A program made the translations under genes and the position numbers. A model generated the notes under the pieces. The model made no database searches. It saw nothing but the letters and a program-made list of their open reading frames with translations, and was not told the DNA's origin. A stretch of 64,000 nt of DNA from Sphingomonas aerolata (GTDB lineage: Bacteria; Pseudomonadota; Alphaproteobacteria; Sphingomonadales; Sphingomonadaceae): assembly GCF_003046295.1 (NCBI RefSeq), contig NZ_PZZN01000001.1, positions 496,001 to 560,000 of the forward strand. The letters are read 5' to 3'. Every line of letters starts with the position of its first letter. Positions within the stretch are counted from its first letter, which is position 1. Positions 56,774 to 64,000 of this stretch are shown in pieces.

Positions 56774-58453
56774 ATGACAACCGACATTGCCATCGCCCGC
56801 AGCGTCGCGCTGCGCCCCATCGCGCGGGTCGCCGACGCGCTCGGCATCCCCGACGACGCGGTCGAGCCTTACGGCCGGTTCAAGGCCAAGATCGCACTCG
56901 ACTGGCTCGAAGCGCATGGCCGCCGCGAGGGGGCGCAACGCGGCCGGCTGGTGCTCGTCACCGCGATCAACCCGACGCCCGCGGGCGAGGGCAAGACGAC
57001 GACTTCGGTCGGGCTGGCCGATGCGCTGAACCTGACGGGGCGCAAGACGGTGCTGGCGCTGCGCGAACCGTCGCTCGGGCCGTGCTTCGGCACCAAGGGC
57101 GGCGCGACCGGCGGCGGACGTGCGCAGGTCGCGCCGATGGAGGACATCAACCTCCATTTCACCGGCGATTTCCACGCGATCACCGCGGCGCACAACCTGC
57201 TCGCGGCGATGATCGACAATCATATCCATTGGGGCAACGCGCTACAGATCGACGTGCGGCGCGTGGTGTGGCGCCGCGTGCTTGACATGAACGACCGTGC
57301 GCTGCGCGACATCGTCCAGTCGATCGGCGGGGTCGCCAACGGGTATCCGCGCGAATCGGGGTTCGACATCACCGTCGCCTCCGAGGTCATGGCGATCCTG
57401 TGCCTCAGCGAGAATCTCGCGGACATGGAGCGGCGGCTGGGTGACATCGTCGTCGCCTATACGCGCGATCGCAGCCCCATCACCGCGCGCGACCTGAAGG
57501 CCGACGGCGCGATGGCGGTCCTGCTGGCAGAGGCGATCAAGCCTAACCTCGTCCAGACGCTGGAGGGCAACCCCGCCTTCCTGCACGGCGGGCCGTTCGC
57601 CAATATCGCGCATGGCTGCAACTCGGTGATCGCGACGCGCGCGGCGCGGGCGCTGGGCGACTATGTCGTGACCGAGGCGGGCTTCGGTGCGGATCTGGGC
57701 GCGGAGAAGTTCTTTGACATCAAATGCCGCCAGGCAGGGCTGTCCCCCGATGCGGTGGTGATCGTCGCGACGGTCCGCGCGCTCAAGATGAACGGCGGGG
57801 TCGCCAAGGCCGATCTGGGCGCGGAGGACGTCGAGGCGGTCCGCCGCGGTGCGGTCAATCTCGTCCGCCATATCGAGAATATCCGCCAGTTCGGAGTCCC
57901 CGCGGTCGTCGCGATCAACCATTTCCACACCGACAGCGAGGCCGAGATCGCGGTCGTTCACGAGGCAGCGAGTGCGCACGGCGCCCGCGCGATCCTGTGC
58001 CGCCACTGGGCCGAGGGCGGCGCGGGGGCGACCAAGCTCGCCGACGCGGTCGCCGAGCTGTGCGACACGCATGCCGCGAATTTCGCGCCGCTTTATGGTG
58101 ACGAGCTGTCGCTGTTCGACAAGATCGATACGGTTGCCCGACACATCTACCGCGCCGAACATGCGGTCGCCGAGCCCAGCGTGCTCGCGCAGCTCAAGCG
58201 CTGGGAGGATGCCGGCTATGGCCACCTGCCCGTCTGCCTTGCCAAGACCCAGTACAGCTTCTCGAGCGACCCCGCGCTGCTCGGCGCGCCGACCGGGCAT
58301 ATCGTGCCGGTGCGCGAAGTGCGGCTGGCCGCAGGTGCGGGCTTCGTCGTCGCGATCTGCGGCGAGATCATGACGATGCCAGGGCTCCCGCGCGTTCCCG
58401 CAGCCGAGGCGATCCGGCTCGATGCGGACGGGTTGATCGAAGGGCTGTTCTAA
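56774..58453 (+). CDS. fhs: Formate-tetrahydrofolate ligase
   Basis: A 559-aa enzyme making 10-formyl-THF from formate, THF and ATP. The P-loop is [20 protein letters not shown]. Also seen are [40 protein letters not shown] and [19 protein letters not shown]. It ends ADGLIEGLF, typical of the family. In one-carbon metabolism it complements the glycine cleavage system at the start of the window. It starts 4 bp after the ABC permease gene. Confidence 0.97.
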   Translation: MTTDIAIARSVALRPIARVADALGIPDDAVEPYGRFKAKIALDWLEAHGRREGAQRGRLVLVTAINPTPAGEGKTTTSVGLADALNLTGRKTVLALREPSLGPCFGTKGGATGGGRAQVAPMEDINLHFTGDFHAITAAHNLLAAMIDNHIHWGNALQIDVRRVVWRRVLDMNDRALRDIVQSIGGVANGYPRESGFDITVASEVMAILCLSENLADMERRLGDIVVAYTRDRSPITARDLKADGAMAVLLAEAIKPNLVQTLEGNPAFLHGGPFANIAHGCNSVIATRAARALGDYVVTEAGFGADLGAEKFFDIKCRQAGLSPDAVVIVATVRALKMNGGVAKADLGAEDVEAVRRGAVNLVRHIENIRQFGVPAVVAINHFHTDSEAEIAVVHEAASAHGARAILCRHWAEGGAGATKLADAVAELCDTHAANFAPLYGDELSLFDKIDTVARHIYRAEHAVAEPSVLAQLKRWEDAGYGHLPVCLAKTQYSFSSDPALLGAPTGHIVPVREVRLAAGAGFVVAICGEIMTMPGLPRVPAAEAIRLDADGLIEGLF

Positions 58454-58461
58454 TCTGATCC

Positions 58462-58480
58462 TCCCCCTGACGGGGAGGAT
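58462..58480. terminator. Hairpin between convergent fhs and the PLD gene
   Basis: ATCCTCCCC and GGGGAGGAT pair around a small loop in the 30-bp gap between the two convergent genes. There is no T-tract, so termination is inferred from position. Confidence 0.5.
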
Positions 58481-58483
58481 CGC

Positions 58484-59923
58484 TCACTTCTTCTTCGGGC
58501 GGCGATGGCGGAGGCGGCGGAACAGGCCGCGCTTCGCGAAGCTCTCGAACATCTCCTCGGGGCCCTCGGGATCGAGCACCTCATTGTCCGCCAGCCATTC
58601 CTCGACCGCGGTCAGGTCGGGCGCTTCATAGGCGCGCAGTGACTTGCCCTGCCCGCGCAGCCGCTCGATCGTCTCGATCAGCGACCCGGTCTCGGCGATC
58701 ATCGTGGTCACTACCTCGACATCGACCGCAAGATGTTCGGCGATCAGGTCGTTGCGGATCGCGGTGATGCCCGTGCTCGTCGCCTCGTCATGCGCACGGA
58801 TCGCGAGGTCGCATTCGGTGTCGAGCCGCAGCGAACGGTTGTTCATGTTCGACGATCCGAGCCGGAAGATCTGATCGTCCGCGATCAGGATCTTGGCATG
58901 GCAATAGATCGCCTCCCCGCCGCTGGTGTAGGGATGATACATGCGCAGCCGCTTGTGGACGTCGCGGTGCGCCAGCGCGGTCATGAGGCGCGCGCGCGCG
59001 GTGTCCATCGCGATCGGCTCGAGCCACCCCTGCGCAGTCACCGGGTTGATGATCACGATCTCGGGCCCGTCCACCTCGTCGAGCCGGCGCGCGACCGCCT
59101 CGGCGATCTTGCGCGACGCGAAATACTGGCTTTCGATATAGAGATGCCGTTTGGCACCGGCGATCTGCGCGAGGAACAACGCCTCGCTCTCATGCACCGG
59201 GACCTGGTCGTCCATTTCGGGTTCGGTCCGCGCGATCGCGACATCGACATCGCGGAAATGGACGCCGAGCTCGTCGGGCCAGCACGCCGCGCCAGGGTTC
59301 GCCTCGGCGATCGGCACGCCGCCCGCCAGCACCCAGCGATCGCGGAACAGCTGGCCCAACGCGGTCGCGACGGGGCCTGCAACCGCGCTGATCGCATCGT
59401 GCCACGGCTTGTAGGCACGGCCCGAGGGGCGCCGCCGTCGCGCATCGTCATGGCGATGCTCGCGTGTGTCCCAGCGGTCGCCGGTCATGTCGATCCCGCC
59501 GCAAAAGGCGAGGCAGTCGTCGATGATGACGATCTTCTGGTGATGCGACCCCGCGGTCGGATGATGGCCGTCGAGCTTGGTATGGATGCGCGGATGCCGC
59601 ATCCACTTCATCATCGTGAACAGGGTCGAGCCGCGGAACAGCGACTTGATCGCACCGGTATCCCAGCGGAGCAGGAAGATCTCGAGCTCGGGCTCGCGTT
59701 CGACCAGCCACAGGATGAAGGCGCCCAGCGTCGGCGGTTCGCCGGGGCGGTCGACCCCGGGTTCGAGCTTGATCCGCGCATCGAAATCCCAGCCGATCAG
59801 CATGATCCGCCGCTTGGCATTGAGCATGGCGACGCGCGCCTGGCGGAAATATTCCTCCGCATCGACGATCACGGACATCTGGTCCGCGCGTTCGATACGC
59901 CAGCATTCGGTTCCGATCCGCAC
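58484..59923 (-). CDS. Phospholipase D/transphosphatidylase-like protein
   Basis: A 479-aa protein with two HKD motifs: SHHQKIVIIDDCLAFCGGID in the first half and CHAKILIADDQIFRLGSSNM in the second, each providing the H and K of the composite active site. No signal peptide is seen, so it is probably cytoplasmic or membrane-associated. The C-terminus is basic (FRRLRHRRPKKK). Relatives include cardiolipin synthase-like and other phosphatidyltransferases; the reaction is not determined. GTG start with AAGGGG upstream. It is divergent from dinB. Confidence 0.88.
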   Translation of the reverse strand: MRIGTECWRIERADQMSVIVDAEEYFRQARVAMLNAKRRIMLIGWDFDARIKLEPGVDRPGEPPTLGAFILWLVEREPELEIFLLRWDTGAIKSLFRGSTLFTMMKWMRHPRIHTKLDGHHPTAGSHHQKIVIIDDCLAFCGGIDMTGDRWDTREHRHDDARRRRPSGRAYKPWHDAISAVAGPVATALGQLFRDRWVLAGGVPIAEANPGAACWPDELGVHFRDVDVAIARTEPEMDDQVPVHESEALFLAQIAGAKRHLYIESQYFASRKIAEAVARRLDEVDGPEIVIINPVTAQGWLEPIAMDTARARLMTALAHRDVHKRLRMYHPYTSGGEAIYCHAKILIADDQIFRLGSSNMNNRSLRLDTECDLAIRAHDEATSTGITAIRNDLIAEHLAVDVEVVTTMIAETGSLIETIERLRGQGKSLRAYEAPDLTAVEEWLADNEVLDPEGPEEMFESFAKRGLFRRLRHRRPKKK

Positions 59924-60025
59924 GTCCAGGTCCCCTTGTCGTCGCCGCTTGCGCCCGGCCGAATTCGTTCAACGCCGTAACGACGCTCTGTTTCCGCGCA
60001 TCGTCAGAACCTATCTGCGGTGCAG

Positions 60026-61114
60026 ATGGCCGCTTCTCCTACCCCGCCGCCGGTGCAGCGCAAGATCATCCATGTCGACATGGACGCCTTCTATGCCTCG
60101 GTCGAACAGCGCGACGACCCTACGCTGAAGGGACGGCCGGTCGCAGTGGGTGGTTCGCGTGCGCGCGGGGTGGTCGCTGCCGCGAGCTATGAGGCGCGTA
60201 CCTTCGGGGTGCACAGCGCGATGCCGTCGGTCACCGCGCTCAGGCGCTGCCCCGACCTCGTCTTCGTGCCGCCGCGCTTCGACGTGTACCGCGCGGTGTC
60301 CGACCAGATCCGCGCGATCTTCGCGTACTTCACCCCGCTCGTCGAACCGCTGTCGCTCGACGAGGCGTATCTGGACGTTACCGCCGATATCCGCGGAGTC
60401 GGATCGGCGCAGGCGATCGCCGAGGAGATCCGCGCGCGGATCAAGGCCGATACCGGGCTGACCGCCTCCGCCGGGGTCAGCTACAACAAGTTTATCGCCA
60501 AGCTGGCGTCGGACCAGAACAAGCCCGACGGGATCTGCGTCATAACGCCGAAACGCGGTGCCGCGTTCGTCGCGTCATTGCCGGTCAAGCGGTTCCACGG
60601 CGTCGGCCCGGTCACCGCCAAGCGCATGGAACAGCTCGGCATCCTGACCGGTGCCGATCTGCTCGAACGCCCGCTGGCGTTCCTCCAGGCGCATTTCGGC
60701 AGCTATGCGGACTATCTCTACGGGGCGGCGCGCGGGATCGATCACCGCCCGGTGCGCGTCAACCGTGCCGCCAAGTCGGTCGGGGCGGAGCGGACGTTCG
60801 AGACCAATCTGAGCGATCCGGCAGCGCTGCGCGAGGCGTTGCACCGCGTCGCCGATGCGGCGTGGGTCCGGATCGAACGGCACGACACGCGCGGGCGGAC
60901 GGTCACGCTCAAACTACGCCATGCCGATTTCCGGACGATCACGCGCGCCCGCTCGTCGAGTGGCGCGGTGGTCGACAAGGCCGCGTTCGTCGCCGCCGGA
61001 CTGGACCTGCTGATGGCGCAGCTTCCGGTACCGCAGGGCGTCCGGCTGCTCGGGCTGACGCTGTCGGGCCTGGTCGGCGACGACACGGACGACGCGCAGC
61101 CAATCCTGCTCTGA
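60026..61114 (+). CDS. dinB: DNA polymerase IV (Y-family)
   Basis: A 362-aa translesion polymerase. The active-site carboxylates are D18/D20 in IIHVDMDAFYASVEQRD and D112/E113 in SLDEAYLDVTADIRG. ASYEARTFGVHSAMP and the helix-hairpin-helix region (FHGVGPVTAKRMEQLGI) are typical. No clear beta-clamp tail is evident beyond LLGLTLSGLVGDD. A GTG two codons upstream is an alternative start. Its 3' end overlaps a 16-bp tandem duplication. No clear LexA box was seen upstream. Confidence 0.95.
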   Translation: MAASPTPPPVQRKIIHVDMDAFYASVEQRDDPTLKGRPVAVGGSRARGVVAAASYEARTFGVHSAMPSVTALRRCPDLVFVPPRFDVYRAVSDQIRAIFAYFTPLVEPLSLDEAYLDVTADIRGVGSAQAIAEEIRARIKADTGLTASAGVSYNKFIAKLASDQNKPDGICVITPKRGAAFVASLPVKRFHGVGPVTAKRMEQLGILTGADLLERPLAFLQAHFGSYADYLYGAARGIDHRPVRVNRAAKSVGAERTFETNLSDPAALREALHRVADAAWVRIERHDTRGRTVTLKLRHADFRTITRARSSSGAVVDKAAFVAAGLDLLMAQLPVPQGVRLLGLTLSGLVGDDTDDAQPILL

Positions 61115-61136
61115 CCCGCCCCTGCTCTGACCCGCC
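61106..61136. repeat. Short tandem duplication at the dinB stop
   Basis: CTGCTCTGACCCGCC occurs at 61106-61120 and again at 61122-61136, one base apart, so the unit is 16 bp. The first copy contains the dinB stop codon. Confidence 0.85.
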
Positions 61137-61157
61137 GCCCGCTCCGTGACGGCGCGG

Positions 61158-62993
61158 TCAGAAGGTCTGCGGGGTCGCCATGGCGCGGGGCGCGGCGGCG
61201 GGATCACCGCCGATGGCGCGCGTCTCCGCCATGGTCCGGGCCATCGCCGCGGGCACCGGGTGCGAGAAGAAGAAGCCCTGGAGGTGGCTTGCCCCCGCCA
61301 AGCGCAAGGCCTGGACCTGCGCCTCGGTCTCCACCCCTTCGGCGATGACCCCGATGCCGAGCGCGCGGCCCAGACTGATGATCGAATGGACGATCGCCGC
61401 GCTTTCGCGCTCGCGGCCCATCCCCTCGATGAAGCTGCGGTCGATCTTCAGGCAGTCGAGCGCGAAGGTGCGGATGTTGTGCAGGCTCGAATAGCCCGTC
61501 CCGAAATCGTCGAGCGCGATGCGGAAGCCCATGCGGCGCAGCGCGCCCAGCGTCTCTGCCGCGCGCTCGGCATCGTCGAAGATCGCAGTCTCGGTGATCT
61601 CGATCTGCAACCGGCTGGGATCGACCCCGGCACGGCGCACGCTCTCGCTGACATAGTCGACGAAATGGTGGCGCCGGAACTGTCGCGGGCTGAAATTGAC
61701 CGAGACATACTGCCCCGGCCACTGCGTCAGGACAGCGAGCGCATTGCGCAGCACCCAGTCGCCCAGATCGTGGATGAGGTTCGATTCCTCCGCGATCGGC
61801 ATGAACAGGCCCGGGCTGATCGGGCCGTAAGCCATGGTGTTCCAGCGCAGCAGCGCCTCGAACCCGACCACCTCGATCGATTCGCGCGACACGATCGGCT
61901 GGAACACCAGGCTGAGCTCGTTGTTCGCGATCGCTTCGCCGAGCCCGCTTTCCACGCGCCGGCGAAAGCGGATATCCTCGTCCATGCTCTCGTCGAACAC
62001 GCGCGCCATGCGTCGACCGCTTCTTTTGGCATCGTTGAGCGCGAGATCGGCCCGCCGCATGACGTCGACCGGGTCGCTCCCCTGCCCGCCATGCGTCACG
62101 ACCAGCCCGGCCGAGGCGCCGCCCTGGACGGAACTGCCAAAGACCTGGAGGCTGACCGAACAGGCCGCGATCATCCGTTCGCAGGCGAGCAGGGCGCTGG
62201 TCTCGTCCGCGGTGCTGAACAACACGCCGAATTCGTCGCCGCCAAGCCGCGCGACCAGCGCACCCTCGGGCGAGGACCGGCCGAGGATCGCGCAGATCTC
62301 GCGGATCAGCGCGTCGCCGGCAAGGTGCCCCAGCGTGTCGTTGACCAGCTTGAACCGGTCGAGATCGATCATCACCGTCGCGAACCACCCGTCCGCGCGG
62401 GTGCGTTCGGCAAGCGCGCGGAGGAACGCCAGCCGATTGGGCGCGTCGGTCAGCGAATCATGCGTCGCCAGATGGATCGCACGGCTTTCATTGGCCGCCA
62501 GCTCGGCAGCCCGGACCTCGAGCTGCGCCACCTGCCGCACGAGCGCTGCACGCACCGCGTTGCAGTCATGGTCGAACTGCCAGCGCTGTGTCAGTGCCAG
62601 CGCGGTCTGGCGCAACTCGGCGCCGACGAACGGCTTGGCGATATGGAAGACCTTGTCGACCGGCCCGGCCACTTTGGCGATCCCGGCGAGCGAGGCACCG
62701 TCGAGCGCGGTGACGATCACGAAATTGATGTCGGGGTCCAGTTCACGGATCCGGCGCGCCGTCTCGCAGACGTCGAGCCCCGACGCCATCTGCAGATCGA
62801 GGAAGGCGACCGCGAACGGCGCGGGCTCGGCGATGGCGGATTCGACCGCGGCGATCGCGTCGATGCCGGTCCCGACGGAGGTTATCGAAAATGCGTCGGC
62901 CTGCGGGTCAGCCGCCGCTGGTTCCGTCCCGAGAATCGCACGGGCGTAGTCGTCATGAACTCCGGGTTCGTCGTCGACAATCAGAATACGCAT
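61158..62993 (-). CDS. Response regulator with GGDEF and EAL domains
   Basis: A 611-aa cytoplasmic c-di-GMP signalling protein. It has a REC domain (RILIVDDEPGVHDDYARAI, phospho-acceptor Asp in FLDLQMASGLD, lysine in FHIAKPF), then a GGDEF domain (intact RLGGDEFGVLF but no RxxD inhibitory site just before it) and a C-terminal EAL domain (FEALLRWN, ITETAIFDD, DDFGTGYSSLHNIRTF, AEGVETEAQ), with the catalytic residues of a phosphodiesterase apparently intact. It could both make and degrade c-di-GMP. The cognate kinase is not in the window. A ROK kinase gene lies upstream on the same strand. Confidence 0.93.
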   Translation of the reverse strand: MRILIVDDEPGVHDDYARAILGTEPAAADPQADAFSITSVGTGIDAIAAVESAIAEPAPFAVAFLDLQMASGLDVCETARRIRELDPDINFVIVTALDGASLAGIAKVAGPVDKVFHIAKPFVGAELRQTALALTQRWQFDHDCNAVRAALVRQVAQLEVRAAELAANESRAIHLATHDSLTDAPNRLAFLRALAERTRADGWFATVMIDLDRFKLVNDTLGHLAGDALIREICAILGRSSPEGALVARLGGDEFGVLFSTADETSALLACERMIAACSVSLQVFGSSVQGGASAGLVVTHGGQGSDPVDVMRRADLALNDAKRSGRRMARVFDESMDEDIRFRRRVESGLGEAIANNELSLVFQPIVSRESIEVVGFEALLRWNTMAYGPISPGLFMPIAEESNLIHDLGDWVLRNALAVLTQWPGQYVSVNFSPRQFRRHHFVDYVSESVRRAGVDPSRLQIEITETAIFDDAERAAETLGALRRMGFRIALDDFGTGYSSLHNIRTFALDCLKIDRSFIEGMGRERESAAIVHSIISLGRALGIGVIAEGVETEAQVQALRLAGASHLQGFFFSHPVPAAMARTMAETRAIGGDPAAAPRAMATPQTF

Positions 62994-63081
62994 CGGACAC
63001 CGTTCCTCGCGATACCTGACCCCGCCCGTATAGGCGGTTTTCCAGGCCTTATCGCGCGGCCCGGTGGGTAGGCATCTGTAA

Positions 63082-64000
63082 TTAATATGACATGAAGGCC
63101 GAGCTTCCCGACCCTCCGACCGAGTCACCAAGCGCTTGGCCACCAAGGATAATCGCGCCGAGCGGGCCGGCATTGCCGCCGAGTGCCGGCGGTACGACGA
63201 ACGTATCGACCAGCGTCGGCTCGGGCAATGCGATATACCCCCCGAGACTGCGCGTCAGCGCGGCACGGACCCGCGGAAACAGATGGCCGGCGCCCATTAC
63301 CCCGCCACCGATGACGATCCTGCGCGGAATCCCGGTGAGCACGAGCGTGTGGCACAACTGGCCAAGCGCCTCCGCGACGCCCGTCCAGACCGGATGATCG
63401 GCGGGGGCCTCATCGGCGGGATGGCCGAGCCGCGCGGCGATCGCCGGGCCCGACACGAGCCCCTCGAGGCAGGCGCCGTGAAACGGGCAACTGCCGATCC
63501 AGTCGTCGCCCGGCATTCGGACCGGCCGGATATGCCCGAGTTCCGAATGCATCAGGCCGTCGACCGGTCGATGCCCCGCGATCAGCCCCGCGCCGACCCC
63601 GGTGCCGACCGTCACATAGGCGATGTCCGCAAGGCCCTGCGCCGCACCCCAGCGCGCCTCGGCCAGCGCCGCGCCGACCACGTCGGTATGGAAGCCGGTC
63701 GGCACCGCATAGCGACGCTGCAGGCGCCCGGCGACGTCGGTCCCCGCCCAACCGGGCTTGGGCGTCGAGGTGATATGGCCGTAATCCCCGCCGCGCCGAT
63801 CGATCCCGACCGGGCCGAAGCTCGCAATTCCGATCGCGACGAAACCGCTCCAGCGGTCGAGCACGGCTTCGATCGCGGCAAGCGTCTCATCGGGGCGAGT
63901 TGTCGGAATTCGTACGATTTCCTCGATCGCATCGGGCCCTCGCGCCAGGATACAGATGCACTTGGTCCCGCCAAGTTCGATCCCGGCCACCAATGGTATT
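63082..64000 (-). CDS. ROK-family sugar kinase (fructokinase-like), 5' end possibly outside the window
   Basis: At least 303 residues. VAGIELGGTKCICILARG is the ATP-binding N-terminus, GTGVGAGLIAGHRPVDGLMH carries the phosphate-binding and ROK signature part, and the zinc motif is IGSCPFHGACLEGLVSGPAI. VIGGGVMGAGHLF is the C-terminal nucleotide segment. This pattern is closest to bacterial fructokinases. The frame remains open to the window edge (codons for Ile-Pro precede the TTG/GTG at 63990-63993), so the true start may be just outside. Confidence 0.88.
   Translation of the reverse strand, partial: IPLVAGIELGGTKCICILARGPDAIEEIVRIPTTRPDETLAAIEAVLDRWSGFVAIGIASFGPVGIDRRGGDYGHITSTPKPGWAGTDVAGRLQRRYAVPTGFHTDVVGAALAEARWGAAQGLADIAYVTVGTGVGAGLIAGHRPVDGLMHSELGHIRPVRMPGDDWIGSCPFHGACLEGLVSGPAIAARLGHPADEAPADHPVWTGVAEALGQLCHTLVLTGIPRRIVIGGGVMGAGHLFPRVRAALTRSLGGYIALPEPTLVDTFVVPPALGGNAGPLGAIILGGQALGDSVGGSGSSAFMSY

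Noticed and set aside
61146..63071. Plus-strand open frame of 641 codons antisense to the REC-GGDEF-EAL gene
   Set aside because: A shadow of a GC-rich coding region; no start signal or recognisable domain.

Overview
The window looks like chromosomal DNA of a GC-rich alphaproteobacterium of the order Sphingomonadales, most likely Sphingomonas or a close relative. This rests on recognised proteins and gene order, not on a database search. The pointers are a GcrA cell-cycle regulator, a split glycine decarboxylase (gcvPA/gcvPB) behind a tandem glycine riboswitch, a petABC bc1 operon, a Caulobacter-type cpa/tad pilus locus, aerobic HemF, and many palindromic intergenic repeats of the kind common in sphingomonads. 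Almost all of it is core genome. I found no phage, insertion sequence, CRISPR array, rRNA or tRNA.

Layout. 1-8.2 kb: the end of a cation-efflux transporter, proS, an EamA transporter, and the gcvT-gcvH-gcvPA-gcvPB operon with its riboswitch. 8.4-13.8 kb: a lipoprotein, ispH, thrB-rnhA (overlapping), a DauA-like flavoprotein and an alpha/beta hydrolase. 13.8-21.5 kb: cpaA-cpaB-cpaC-cpaD-cpaE-tadB-tadC plus a small coiled-coil protein; the motor ATPase cpaF/tadA and a Flp pilin gene are missing. 21.7-27.9 kb: glyQ-glyS-ppdK. Its glyS is about 125 codons longer than the usual gene and carries two repeat elements in frame plus an AT-richer segment. 28-36.5 kb: a TraB/GumN protein, rplY, pth with a coupled 2OG-oxygenase-like gene, a zinc alcohol dehydrogenase, ychF, a phosphodiesterase lipoprotein, a MaoC hydratase and a Gly/Arg-rich lipoprotein.

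36.7-45.4 kb: petABC, trmL, hemF, an acetyltransferase, two overlapping membrane-protein genes, lipB, and two small exported proteins. 45.5-51.6 kb: queC-queE, a probable SuhB/MmgR-like small RNA, hslO, argF, argD and a TonB-like periplasmic protein. 51.7-64 kb: parE, an outer-membrane barrel protein behind a probable PHO box, gcrA, an ABC-2 permease followed by fhs, a phospholipase D family protein, dinB, a REC-GGDEF-EAL protein and a ROK sugar kinase cut by the window edge.

Functional threads. Glycine and one-carbon metabolism is well represented: the riboswitch-controlled cleavage system, glycyl-tRNA synthetase and fhs. Respiration (petABC), heme (hemF), lipoate (lipB, which serves GcvH among others) and isoprenoid (ispH) genes are also here. 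The most unusual features are the mosaic glyS, the Tad locus without its motor, the spread of at least six palindromic repeat families (one inside an operon next to a start codon, two inside a coding sequence), the PHO-box-like promoter at 53.8 kb and the small-RNA candidate at 46.9 kb.
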